64,000 nucleotides of DNA from Bacteroidota bacterium (GCA_026390935.1 JAPLEZ010000145.1:143961-207960), one strand, 5' to 3'; numbered from the stretch's first letter, positions 36,796-44,807 are shown. Made by a program: numbers and translations. The notes: generated by a model from the sequence alone, not told the origin.

Positions 36796-36888
36796 ATAGA
36801 TCCTGAAACAAGTGCAGGATGACATTAGCGGGCATTATCTGAAGAATATGGTTCACATTGGTCATCCTGAACTTGTTTCAGGATCTAT
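36796..36888 (+). repeat. hairpin element, stem type ii, conserved 37-nt core
   Basis: 28-bp stems (ATAGATCCTGAAACAAG followed by TGCAGGATGAC on the left; 36861-36888 on the right) with one mismatch flank a 37-nt core (36824-36860). The core begins ATTAGCGGGCATT and ends TATGGTTCACATTG. Each stem half also contains its own small inverted repeat (CCTGAA/TTCAGG). It lies between the DUF6428 gene and the phosphatase gene. Confidence 0.92.
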
Positions 36889-36921
36889 TTTCATTCTAAA
36901 TAATAATCAAAAAATAAAACC

Positions 36922-37533
36922 ATGAATACCCTTTTACCTTCTCTCGAAAGCTTCAGAAAAAAGCTTGATTTTTCAGTCATCTCTGATGAAAGAAAAATAA
37001 TTTTAAATGAATTGATCACCTACATTCAGCAGCAGCGTAATTCCGGCAAAGAAATTCACCTGAATTTTATTTGCACGCACAACAGTCGTAGAAGTCAGTT
37101 CTCCCAAATCTGGGCACAAACTGCCGCCTATTATTATGGGATAAAAGCCCATTGTTATTCGGGCGGAGTGGAAGTAACGGCATTTAATGAACGTGCCGTT
37201 GAATCTATAAAGCGGACAGGATTCAAAGTGGAAAAAAACGGAGAAGGCAATCCGAAATATTCGCTTTTTTTCTCTGATGATGCAGCGCCTATTATTGCTT
37301 TTTCAAAATTGTATGATGATGAAACAAGCGCGAAATCAAATTTTGCAGCAGTAATGACCTGTTCTCATGCCGATGAGAATTGTCCCTTCATTCCCGGTGC
37401 CGACAAACGCATTCCGGTGAGATATAACGATCCAAAAGCATTTGACGACACTCCTCTTGAAGTGCAAAAGTACGATGAGCGCTCAAAAGAAATTGCTACT
37501 GAAATGTTTTATATTTTTAGTCAAATATTATAG
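36922..37533 (+). CDS. arsenate reductase-like low-molecular-weight phosphatase
   Basis: 203 residues. The domain is of the low-molecular-weight protein tyrosine phosphatase/ArsC type, preceded by about 45 extra residues. The P-loop is FICTHNSRRSQFSQIW (CX5R-like, with Cys near residue 50). AVMTCSHADENCPFIPGADKR near residue 148 supplies further Cys residues for the thiol cascade. In this context it probably reduces arsenate to arsenite. It is followed 6 bp later by an aquaporin gene, as in arsenic operons that export arsenite through a channel. Confidence 0.82.
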   Translation: MNTLLPSLESFRKKLDFSVISDERKIILNELITYIQQQRNSGKEIHLNFICTHNSRRSQFSQIWAQTAAYYYGIKAHCYSGGVEVTAFNERAVESIKRTGFKVEKNGEGNPKYSLFFSDDAAPIIAFSKLYDDETSAKSNFAAVMTCSHADENCPFIPGADKRIPVRYNDPKAFDDTPLEVQKYDERSKEIATEMFYIFSQIL

Positions 37534-37539
37534 ACGCAA

Positions 37540-38172
37540 ATGAAAAAACATTTCCCTGAATTTCTAGCCACGTTTATTGTTGTGTTTTGCGGAACAGGTT
37601 CAATAATTATCAATCAAATTAGTGGCGGTATAATTGGTCATAGTGGTATTGCCGTGACGTTCGGATTGGTGATTATGGCGATGGTATATGCTTTTCCGAA
37701 AGCACAATTTAATCCTGCAGTATCATTGAGTTTAGCTCTTTTTGGCTTGTTGAATAAAGTCGACGCAGCGAAAAATATCGCGTTTCAGTTTGCAGGGGCT
37801 TTTGCAGCAAGTGTAGTATTAAAATTAATATTTCCAGAAGCACTAACATTAGGCGCCACTATTCCTTCCGGACCGCATATGCAATCGTTTATTTTAGAAA
37901 TATTTTTGATGTTTTTCTTGGTGTTGGCTGCGTTAAAAGTGGGTGAATATACCAAAGAAATTCAAGCTTTTACAGGAGTTGTAGTTGGCGGAGTAGTATT
38001 GCTGGAAGCCATGTTTGCCGGACCAATTAGCGGAGCATCAATGAATCCTGCGCGTAGTTTTGCTCCAGCTATTTTAAGCGGGAATTTGGATGGATTGTGG
38101 ATTTATTTAACGGCGCCTTTTATTGGAGCCATAGGAGCATTTATAGTTTGGAAATGGTTAAAAGAGATATAG
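37540..38172 (+). CDS. MIP-family channel (aquaporin/AqpS-like), probable arsenite efflux channel
   Basis: 210 residues with six membrane segments and both NPA motifs (FNPAVSLSLAL near residue 53, MNPARSFAPA near 168). MIP channels conduct water, glycerol or As(OH)3. The position directly behind an arsenate-reductase-like gene in an arsR cluster resembles the aqpS type of resistance, in which arsenite made in the cell leaves by diffusion. No ArsB or Acr3 pump gene was found nearby, which supports this reading. The end overlaps the haemoglobin gene by 19 bp. Confidence 0.85.
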   Translation: MKKHFPEFLATFIVVFCGTGSIIINQISGGIIGHSGIAVTFGLVIMAMVYAFPKAQFNPAVSLSLALFGLLNKVDAAKNIAFQFAGAFAASVVLKLIFPEALTLGATIPSGPHMQSFILEIFLMFFLVLAALKVGEYTKEIQAFTGVVVGGVVLLEAMFAGPISGASMNPARSFAPAILSGNLDGLWIYLTAPFIGAIGAFIVWKWLKEI

Positions 38173-38537
38173 AAAATCGTGCAGATATTGAAGCATTGGT
38201 AAATGCATTTTATCTGAAGGTGGAAAAGGACGACGTGATTCGTCATTTTTTTACGGATGTGGTGAAACTGGATTGGAGTAAACATATTCCAGTGATGTAC
38301 GATTTTTGGGAATCCATTCTTTTAAATACGCACAACTACAAAGGAAATCCAATGCCTGCGCATGTTTCTCTCAACGAAAAGTCACCAATGAAAAAGGAGC
38401 ATTTCGACAGATGGATACAACTTTTTTCTGCTACTATAGATGAATTGTTTCAAGGTGAAAAGGCAGAGCAGGCAAAGACAAGAGCATTGTCAATTGCAAC
38501 TGTAATGCAAATAAAAATGATTCAAAAAAGTAAATAG
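38154..38537 (+). CDS. group III truncated haemoglobin
   Basis: 127 residues from the ATG at 38154, inside the end of the aquaporin gene; an in-frame ATG at 38097 would extend the overlap and is less likely. The 2-on-2 globin pattern is clear: LVNAFYLKVEKDDVIRHFFT, HIPVMYDFWESILLNTHNYKGNPMPAH (with the proximal His region near residue 62-70) and HFDRWIQLFSATIDELF. It binds O2, NO or similar ligands. Its overlap with the aquaporin gene shows that it belongs to the arsenic transcription unit, though its role there is unknown. Confidence 0.88.
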   Translation: MVKRDIENRADIEALVNAFYLKVEKDDVIRHFFTDVVKLDWSKHIPVMYDFWESILLNTHNYKGNPMPAHVSLNEKSPMKKEHFDRWIQLFSATIDELFQGEKAEQAKTRALSIATVMQIKMIQKSK

Positions 38538-38626
38538 ATCCTGAAACAAGTTCAGGAAGACGTTAGCATGTATTATCTGAAGAGTATGGTTCACATTTGT
38601 CATCCTGAACATGTTTCAGGATCTAT
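38534..38626 (+). repeat. hairpin element, stem type ii, conserved 37-nt core
   Basis: Same architecture and orientation as the element at 36796-36888: 28-bp stems with few mismatches and a core of exactly 37 nt (38562-38598) that begins GTTAGC and ends TATGGTTCACATTT. The left stem overlaps the stop of the haemoglobin gene. Together with the 36.8-kb copy it brackets the phosphatase-aquaporin-haemoglobin block. Confidence 0.92.
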
Positions 38627-38678
38627 TACAGGAGGACAAGAATAGGGTTACCTTTTTCATTTTTTGGAATGAATAAAT

Positions 38679-39326
38679 ATGAAAACCTTTTTTAAATATT
38701 TGTTGCGTTGCACTTTAGTGGTGCTTTCGTTGATTGCTTTATATTTCGTTGTAGCCTTTATTTTATCCTATATTCCGGCAGATGTAGAAGAAGTGCTCGA
38801 TGAAAAAAATCAAACATTTTACATTCAATCCAATGGGACACATTTGGATATTGTGTTGCCGGCAGAGGCGATTGACACTTCTTTTCTAAATAAATTACAA
38901 GTACCGAAAAGCACAAAATACCTTGCCTTCGGATGGGGAAATAAGGAGTTTTATTTTAATGTGCCTGAGTGGAAAGATCTTTCCGTGGGCTTAGCGTTTC
39001 GTGCAGCATTTATGCAATTGGAGGCGGCGCAAAGAGTCGCATACATAACACGATCTCGTGAGAATTGGACAGAGGTGAAAGTGAGTTCGTCGCAAATGAA
39101 AAAACTAAATGATTTCATTTTTTCATCTTTTGTTTTGAAAGAAAAGCAACTCGTGAAATGCGATTGTCCGCTTGAATATCAAAACGTAAATTTTTACGAT
39201 GCTAAGGGAAATTATTCCTGTATCAACACTTGCAATGTGTGGGTGAATGATGCCATGAAAGCCTCGGGGGTAGAGACTTCTGTGTGGTCGCCTTTTCATT
39301 TTGGTGTGCTGCATCATTTGGAATAA
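38679..39326 (+). CDS. DUF2459 / TIGR02117 family protein
   Basis: 215 residues. One N-terminal membrane segment (about 8-32) is followed by an extracytoplasmic domain. The family pattern is visible: SNGTHLDIVLPAEA, YLAFGWGNKEFYFNVPEWKDL, then a Cys-containing region (KCDCPLEYQ, SCINTCNVWVNDAMKASGVETSVWSPF). The THLD and CNTW-like motifs resemble an amidase/NlpC-like fold, but no activity is known. It is a single gene between a hairpin element and the kinase gene. Confidence 0.8.
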   Translation: MKTFFKYLLRCTLVVLSLIALYFVVAFILSYIPADVEEVLDEKNQTFYIQSNGTHLDIVLPAEAIDTSFLNKLQVPKSTKYLAFGWGNKEFYFNVPEWKDLSVGLAFRAAFMQLEAAQRVAYITRSRENWTEVKVSSSQMKKLNDFIFSSFVLKEKQLVKCDCPLEYQNVNFYDAKGNYSCINTCNVWVNDAMKASGVETSVWSPFHFGVLHHLE

Positions 39327-39350
39327 AAACGAAAATACTATCTTCATCAC

Positions 39351-40931
39351 ATGAAGAACTTTGTTGAAAAGCTGGATCATTTTTTCATTCATCCTAAACT
39401 TCACTCCAATATTGAAGAGTACGGAAGAGCCCGCATTTTACTGTATGCGATGATGATGACCACATTGTTTTCTGCTTCATATAGTACCTACTACGAATTA
39501 ACACATGAGAATATTCATATTGTAAAGCACGTCGCAAATATTGTTGGTGCTTTTACCGGATTGATAGGGATGATCCTTCTAAAGTTCATCTCAAAATTTA
39601 AAGTCACTTTTTTTTCAATGTTGGTGCTTGCGGATATTTTGGTGTTTACTAGCACTTTTTTTTCTGGTGGAATTTATTCGGTGGATTTACTGTGGATGGT
39701 GATTATTACCATGATAGGATTTTTGTTTGTAGGCAATAAGAGTGGAATTATTTTGTTGTTTACCGCATTGGCGTATTTTGCGGCTTTCTTCGCAATGGAG
39801 AATTTGGGCATTCATAATTTTGCAAAGGACAGTCTGGATTTAGGCGCTGGCTATAAGTTATACAATCTTATTTTTTTAGGAGGATTGGCTTCTTTCATCA
39901 CTTATTTTTTTGTGAGTGGAGCTGGTAAAATCAGAAAGGAGTTGGATGAGTTAAAGGAACGTCACGTAAAAAGTTTGGATTACAAATACCAACACATTAC
40001 TGAAAATGCAAACGAAATTATTGCATTGCACAGTGCAAATGGAGACACAACTTTTATCTCTTCTGCTATAAAATCAATTTTGGGTTATGAAGCAGAAGAA
40101 TTGCTGGGAAATAAATATGCTTTACTTTTAGGTGAACAGCTGGGGAACAAAGAATTGATGTGTGTTTCAAAGGATGGTAGAGAAGTGTGGTTGGAACTTT
40201 CATACAATCCCATTAAAGATGAAATGGGCAGCGGTGAAGTGTTTATTTCTATGGCGCGCGACATCAGTGCGAAAGTTTTAGAGAATCAGAAAATCACACA
40301 GCTGCGCAAGCAAATCGCCAATGATTTCCATGATGAAATGGGCAATAAACTGGCTGCCATTACTTTGAATTCAAATATTTTGTCCATCAAAACAAAAGAT
40401 AATCCGGAGGTGACAGATATTATTTCTAAAATTGAAAGCACTTCTAAATCTTTATACCAGCAATCTCGAGATTTCATTTGGTCTATTGACGCTAAGAGTG
40501 ATGAACTGCGGGAAATATTTTCTTACCTGAGAGATTTCGGGGACGATTTTTTTCATTCTCTTCCTGTTAATTTTTTGGTGGAAAGCAAAGGCTTTAGTGA
40601 GCAGGAAAAAATTATATTGCCCATGTATTGCGGTCGGCACATCATTTTAATTTTTAAAGAAGCGTTGACAAATTCTGCAAAGCACTCGAAATGTAAAAAT
40701 GTAATTTTGTCGCTGGCAATTGAAAAAGACGCCTTTACCATTAGCGCTAAAGATGATGGAAAGGGAATTTCAGCAGAAGCAAAGGCGGGAAAAGGATTGA
40801 ATTCCATTCGTGAACGCGCTAAGAATATTCATTGCGAATTGAATGTCGTTACAGATGCTTCAGGCACAAAAATTTCTCTGCGAGGAGAACTACCCAAAAT
40901 GGGTGAGATAGTATCATCAATTCAACAGTAG
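39351..40931 (+). CDS. membrane-bound PAS sensor kinase, HisKA_3 (NarX) type
   Basis: 526 residues. The first 190 residues hold six membrane segments. A PAS domain spans about 208-310 (ITENANEIIALHS ... MARDISAKV). The dimerisation motif ITQLRKQIANDFHDEMGNKLAA has the phospho-acceptor His at 327, in the HisKA_3/NarL-partner class. The HATPase domain shows LIFKEALTNSAKHSKC and AKDDGKGISAEAKAGKGLNSIRERA. It pairs with the LuxR-type regulator 9 bp downstream. Confidence 0.92.
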   Translation: MKNFVEKLDHFFIHPKLHSNIEEYGRARILLYAMMMTTLFSASYSTYYELTHENIHIVKHVANIVGAFTGLIGMILLKFISKFKVTFFSMLVLADILVFTSTFFSGGIYSVDLLWMVIITMIGFLFVGNKSGIILLFTALAYFAAFFAMENLGIHNFAKDSLDLGAGYKLYNLIFLGGLASFITYFFVSGAGKIRKELDELKERHVKSLDYKYQHITENANEIIALHSANGDTTFISSAIKSILGYEAEELLGNKYALLLGEQLGNKELMCVSKDGREVWLELSYNPIKDEMGSGEVFISMARDISAKVLENQKITQLRKQIANDFHDEMGNKLAAITLNSNILSIKTKDNPEVTDIISKIESTSKSLYQQSRDFIWSIDAKSDELREIFSYLRDFGDDFFHSLPVNFLVESKGFSEQEKIILPMYCGRHIILIFKEALTNSAKHSKCKNVILSLAIEKDAFTISAKDDGKGISAEAKAGKGLNSIRERAKNIHCELNVVTDASGTKISLRGELPKMGEIVSSIQQ

Positions 40932-40940
40932 TTTTGTAGT

Positions 40941-41561
40941 ATGGGAAACAGAATAGTGATTATTGAAGACAACAAAGACATTAGGGAAGCCTTTACTCTT
41001 TTATTGAATTTGCGAGATGATTTTTTAGTGGTGAATGCCTATTCCAATTGTGAAGATGCACTAAAAAATATAGAAGAAGATGCTCCACATATCGTATTGA
41101 TGGATATTGATTTGCCGGGTATGAGCGGTATTGAGGGCACTAAAATCATCAAGAAAAATTTGCCTTCCGCCAACATCATCATCATCACTGTTTTTGAAAA
41201 TGGCAAAACCGTTTTTGATGCGCTGTGTGCAGGTGCTACAGGCTATTTGACAAAGAATAGCGATAAGGACCGGCTCATGAGTGCCATCGACGAAGTGATT
41301 AAAGGCGGTGCGCCAATGAGCAGTAAAATTGCGCGATTGGTGGTACAGTCGTTTCAAAAAAACAGGAACTCACCCCTCACTTCCCGTGAAACGGAAATAC
41401 TTTCGCAAATCGCAGAAGGGAAGAGCTACACGAATATTGCCGATACCATTTTCATTTCAAAAGAAACAGTGAAATACCATATCAAAAACATCTACATCAA
41501 ATTGCAGGTGAACAATAAAGCCGACGCAATTAAAAGAGCGAACGAGGATAGGTTGATTTAA
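40941..41561 (+). CDS. NarL/LuxR-family response regulator
   Basis: 206 residues. The receiver domain (2-120) has acidic residues IIEDNKD, the phospho-acceptor D55 (VLMDIDLPGMSG) and the conserved Thr and Lys (IITVFENGK, YLTKNS). The C-terminal LuxR helix-turn-helix (about 140-205) has LTSRETEILSQIAEGKSYTNIADTIFISKETVKYHIKNIYIKL. It is probably phosphorylated by the kinase directly upstream. Three identical-layout palindromic sites just downstream (41896, 42023, 43160) are good candidates for its binding sites. Confidence 0.95.
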   Translation: MGNRIVIIEDNKDIREAFTLLLNLRDDFLVVNAYSNCEDALKNIEEDAPHIVLMDIDLPGMSGIEGTKIIKKNLPSANIIIITVFENGKTVFDALCAGATGYLTKNSDKDRLMSAIDEVIKGGAPMSSKIARLVVQSFQKNRNSPLTSRETEILSQIAEGKSYTNIADTIFISKETVKYHIKNIYIKLQVNNKADAIKRANEDRLI

Positions 41562-41882
41562 CCCACCCCTAGCCCCTCCAAGGAGGGGAATTAGTTACTG
41601 AACCATATTCAAATCATTTTCAGGAAATGCCAGCTAATTAATTCCCCTCCTTGGAGGGTGATGACCCAGCATTTGGCAAATCGGCTTTTTTATTGAGAAT
41701 GCTCCGCGCTCACGGCTTCGCCGGCGCGGAATCTTTTTGTTTAGAGCTTAATACGAGGCGAAGCATCTACACAAATAAATACCGCGCCGGCGAAGCCGTG
41801 AGCGCGGAGCGTGAAATCTTAGTTATTTGCCGATTTGCCAAATGCTGGGACATCACCCCTTGGAGGGGTTAGGGGTGGGTTG
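41560..41882. repeat. nested inverted-repeat structure (about 320 bp)
   Basis: Four stems are nested. An outer 24-bp stem pairs 41560-41583 with 41858-41881 (one mismatch; AACCCACCCCTA end). A side hairpin pairs 41582-41593 with 41639-41650 around a core that on the minus strand contains ATTAGCTGGCATTTCCTGAA and GAATATGGTTCA, the same core as in the type i and ii hairpins. A 30-bp stem pairs 41656-41685 with 41829-41858 (one mismatch). The innermost GC-rich 29-bp stem pairs 41701-41729 with 41782-41810 perfectly. No gene is encoded. It reads as hairpin elements inserted into one another. Confidence 0.92.
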
Positions 41883-41895
41883 ATTCAATAAAAAC

Positions 41896-41941
41896 TACCC
41901 AATTCAGGGAGTACAACTTTTTCATGTGGGCAGTAGTTTCG
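41896..41941 (+). promoter_or_regulatory. promoter 1 of the TACCC-motif set
   Basis: The 18-bp motif TACCCAATTCAGGGAGTA (41896-41913), preceded by AAAAAC, lies 20 nt upstream of TAGTTTCG (41934-41941), one mismatch from TAnnTTTG. It stands in front of the small ORF at 41946. The same layout occurs before both LamG genes. Confidence 0.6.
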
Positions 41942-41945
41942 TTGC

Positions 41946-42017
41946 ATGCAAAACAAACTCTTCCATTTCTTTCTTTTACTCCTTTCCATTTTTCTTTTGA
42001 TCATTTCGAAGCCCTAA
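41946..42017 (+). CDS. possible small hydrophobic peptide (23 residues)
   Basis: ATG to TAA, encoding 23 residues that read MQNKLFHFFLLLLSIFLLII followed by SKP. It is a single hydrophobic helix, either a membrane peptide or an orphan signal-peptide remnant. Support comes from the motif-bearing promoter whose -7 box ends 4 nt before the ATG. Without that promoter I would not report it. An alternative is a degraded third LamG/T9SS gene whose signal peptide alone survives. Confidence 0.4.
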   Translation: MQNKLFHFFLLLLSIFLLIISKP

Positions 42018-42022
42018 AAAAC

Positions 42023-42069
42023 TACCCAATATGGGGGGTACTGCTAAGGGTGTTCAGGACGTAGCTTTG
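42023..42069 (+). promoter_or_regulatory. promoter 2 of the TACCC-motif set (first LamG gene)
   Basis: The motif TACCCAATATGGGGGGTA (42023-42040), preceded by AAAAAAC, lies 21 nt upstream of a perfect -7 element TAGCTTTG (42062-42069). The gene starts at 42095. Confidence 0.7.
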
Positions 42070-42094
42070 GCCCATCACTAAAAAACCAGAAACT

Positions 42095-43099
42095 ATGAAC
42101 AAAAAAATTACTTCTTTATTTTTCACATTATTCGCTGCAACGTTTGTGATGGCGCAAACTGCGCCAGTATTGCACTTTAAAATTAAAGGCAATATAGCCG
42201 ATTCATCTACAAACAGTTTTGCCACTACAGCCATTGGTTCGGTGACGTATACCAATGGTCGTCACGGAGATGCAAGCAGCGGATTAGAAACAACAGCTGG
42301 AGCAATACAGCTCTCTAATGCTATGGGCGCATATAAAGTTTCTTTCCCTTTTACTTTTGCCACATGGATGAAGATCAATGGTTTCAAAACAGTAAATCCA
42401 CTTTTTACTTCTGAAGACGATCAAACATCTTATAGTGGAATATGGGTGCAGGTGCTTGCTGACGGAACGGTAGCTGCAAACGTGGGCAATGGCGGTTTGC
42501 CAAATTCTACAGGAAGAAAATCGGCTGTCACAAATTCGCCTGTAATTACCAATACTAATGCTTGGTATCAAATTGTGGTGGTAGCCAATTCCATTTCCAA
42601 TTTTGCAATTTATGTGAATGGCGTGTTGGCTCCATCTACTTTGTCGGGTTCGGCAACAAGTATGGTGTATCTCAATGGCATGAACAGTTTTGGAAAAGTG
42701 GGTTCGTACAACAAAGGCAGCTCAAGCAATTATTATTTTGATGGTGTAATTGATGAAATGGCTTTGTGGTCAACGGGGATCAATGAAAGTGAATTGGATG
42801 CTATTTTATTAGAAGGCACAACCAATTACAACACTGCTGTTGAAAACAAGGAGGAAGTGAATTTTTCCTTTTACCCGAATCCATCCAATGATAATATTTC
42901 TATCACACTGCCTTCCTCTTTCAATGGTGAAAGCACCAGCATTAAAATTTACGATGCTTTGGGTGCTTTAGTTAAGCAAGAGCAGATTACTGTTTCAGGT
43001 GTTCATGATTTATTGATTCAGGATTTGGCGAAAGGAGCTTACGTGCTACAAATTCAAAACGATAGAGGAAGTGCTAATAAAGCGCTTATCGCTTATTAG
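42095..43099 (+). CDS. LamG-domain protein with T9SS sorting domain
   Basis: 334 residues. A signal peptide (ending VMAQT) precedes a LamG/concanavalin-like domain at about residues 25-245 (FTFATWMKIN, WYQIVVVANSISNFAIYVNGV, FDGVIDEMALWSTGI). The last 75 residues are a T9SS type A sorting domain (FSFYPNPSNDNISI ... KGAYVLQIQNDRGSANKALIAY). It should be secreted and surface-attached; LamG domains bind glycans or proteins. It shares its promoter motif with the next LamG gene and has its own terminator. Confidence 0.88.
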   Translation: MNKKITSLFFTLFAATFVMAQTAPVLHFKIKGNIADSSTNSFATTAIGSVTYTNGRHGDASSGLETTAGAIQLSNAMGAYKVSFPFTFATWMKINGFKTVNPLFTSEDDQTSYSGIWVQVLADGTVAANVGNGGLPNSTGRKSAVTNSPVITNTNAWYQIVVVANSISNFAIYVNGVLAPSTLSGSATSMVYLNGMNSFGKVGSYNKGSSSNYYFDGVIDEMALWSTGINESELDAILLEGTTNYNTAVENKEEVNFSFYPNPSNDNISITLPSSFNGESTSIKIYDALGALVKQEQITVSGVHDLLIQDLAKGAYVLQIQNDRGSANKALIAY

Positions 43100-43117
43100 T
43101 GATTGTCTAAATTTTTT

Positions 43118-43149
43118 AAAAGCTCCTGTTAAAAACAGGGGCTTTTTTT
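43118..43149 (+). terminator. intrinsic terminator after the first LamG gene
   Basis: AAAAGCTCCTGTT pairs with AACAGGGGCTTTT around a short A-rich loop, followed by T residues. Confidence 0.9.
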
Positions 43150-43159
43150 ATTTAAAAAC

Positions 43160-43206
43160 TACCCACATTGGGGGATACAGCATCCCTGCTTCTGCATGTA
43201 GATTTG
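43160..43206 (+). promoter_or_regulatory. promoter 3 of the TACCC-motif set (second LamG gene)
   Basis: The motif TACCCACATTGGGGGATA (43160-43177), preceded by AAAAAC, lies 21 nt upstream of a perfect -7 element TAGATTTG (43199-43206). The gene starts at 43226. It follows directly on the terminator of the first LamG gene, so the second gene is transcribed independently. Confidence 0.7.
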
Positions 43207-43225
43207 CTCAACTAAAATAAATACT

Positions 43226-44782
43226 ATGAAAAAACAATTACTCACATTAATGCTCATTGCTTTTTTATGCAATGGTTCTTTCGCTTTTAACAAAGCTATC
43301 AACACCTATTCTTCTGGTTATGGTGCTACTTCCACGTATCCTTTAACAGGAGTATGTGCTTTTACACTTGAAACCTGGTTCAATGGTTCATCAGGAACAA
43401 CGTACGCTCGATTAATTAGTTTTTCTAATTATGCATTTGAAATTGCTGGTGGAGGAGGAACAATTAGTATTTATGATGGATCCTGGAGAGCTACTGGTGT
43501 TACTGGAATGGGTAGTGGCTGGCATCATGTAGCGGTTACCAATGACCTAACGAATTTTGTTGTGTATGTGGACGGAGTGCAGGTATATACCAAAGCTTCT
43601 GTTGCAAGAGATTTTACAGGACAAGTGATGAATATCGGACACGATGCTAAAGTTCATACTGCCAATCAGAGATTTCCCGGGAAATTCGATGAAGTTAGAG
43701 TTTGGAACAGAGCTTTATCTGCGATAGAAATTGCTATTGTAAAAACCAAGCAAGCGTTAGGTACTGAAAGTGGTTTGGTGGTGTATTATGATTTTAACGA
43801 CGGAACAGGAACAAATAAAGTGAGCAACACACATCATTTAACCCTTGCAAGCTCTCCAGCTATTATCACCACCAATTTCATCGACTATATCAAAGATTGG
43901 GGCATGTCGTACGATGGTACAGATGATAGAACTTATTTGGCAACACCTATTACAGGCAACAACAATTTCACTTTCGAAACGCAATTTAAAACTACATCAA
44001 CAAATCCTTCAACTCATAGCCGATTTATTAGCTTTCCATCCTACCTATGTGAAGTAGCTATTGTAAATGGAGTGATACAATCATACATGGGCTCAGGAAC
44101 CTGGGTAGCTTGTTCTGGAAGCGGATTTAACGACGGACAATGGCATCACTTGGGAGTTACAAAAAATGGAACAGCAGTAACCATTTACGTTGATGGTGTT
44201 GTTGTAGGAACAAGATCCGCAACACTCAATCTATCTAGCAACATGTATTTTGGCGGGACTTCAGTTTCAACAGATTATTTTGTAGGAACTTTGGATGAGA
44301 TCAGAATTTGGAATATTGTAAGAACTAAGGATGAAATCGGACTAAATTTTAATACCGAGTTGGCTGGCAATGAAACGGGTTTAGTAGCTTATTGGGATTT
44401 CAATACAGCAACTGGAGCAACAAATATTAGTAATATGGTTAATTCTGGGACAGCCTTGACACGAGCTGGTGCTGGAGGCTCAAACAATTATCCGCAATTT
44501 GTCGATGCCACAAAAAATGAAATTGCAACTTCAACCAATGAAATTTTATCAGCAAATGAATCTGTGCTTACAGTGTATCCAAATCCGTTTACTTCAGTAA
44601 TTACTTTGAACATACCTTCAGTAAATAAGGTAGTGGTGATGGATGCAGCTGGTAAAGCGGTTTTTTCGGTAAATAATTCGGGTTCACAAATTGATTTGTC
44701 GTCGTTGAATGCCGGAACATATTTCATGAATGTTTATAGCGATCAAGCAGTGCAAACCGCTATTGTAGTGAAACAGCAATAA
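43226..44782 (+). CDS. double LamG-domain protein with T9SS sorting domain
   Basis: 518 residues. A signal peptide (ending GSFAF) is followed by two LamG/concanavalin-like domains at about 22-210 and 225-420, each with the pattern FTLETWF, GWHHVAVTNDLTNFVVYVDGV and FDEVRVWNRALS. The C-terminus (about 440-518) is a T9SS type A sorting domain (VLTVYPNPFTSVITLNIPS ... AGTYFMNVYS). It is likely a surface adhesin or glycan-binding protein. It uses the same promoter layout as the preceding LamG gene. Confidence 0.88.
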   Translation: MKKQLLTLMLIAFLCNGSFAFNKAINTYSSGYGATSTYPLTGVCAFTLETWFNGSSGTTYARLISFSNYAFEIAGGGGTISIYDGSWRATGVTGMGSGWHHVAVTNDLTNFVVYVDGVQVYTKASVARDFTGQVMNIGHDAKVHTANQRFPGKFDEVRVWNRALSAIEIAIVKTKQALGTESGLVVYYDFNDGTGTNKVSNTHHLTLASSPAIITTNFIDYIKDWGMSYDGTDDRTYLATPITGNNNFTFETQFKTTSTNPSTHSRFISFPSYLCEVAIVNGVIQSYMGSGTWVACSGSGFNDGQWHHLGVTKNGTAVTIYVDGVVVGTRSATLNLSSNMYFGGTSVSTDYFVGTLDEIRIWNIVRTKDEIGLNFNTELAGNETGLVAYWDFNTATGATNISNMVNSGTALTRAGAGGSNNYPQFVDATKNEIATSTNEILSANESVLTVYPNPFTSVITLNIPSVNKVVVMDAAGKAVFSVNNSGSQIDLSSLNAGTYFMNVYSDQAVQTAIVVKQQ

Positions 44783-44807
44783 ATTTTCTCAGTTGTTTTT
44801 TAAAGCC

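Noticed and set aside
41651-41872. 73-codon open frame inside the nested inverted-repeat structure
   Set aside because: It is made almost entirely of stem sequence, so it is open only as a by-product of the repeats; it has no promoter and no recognisable protein pattern.
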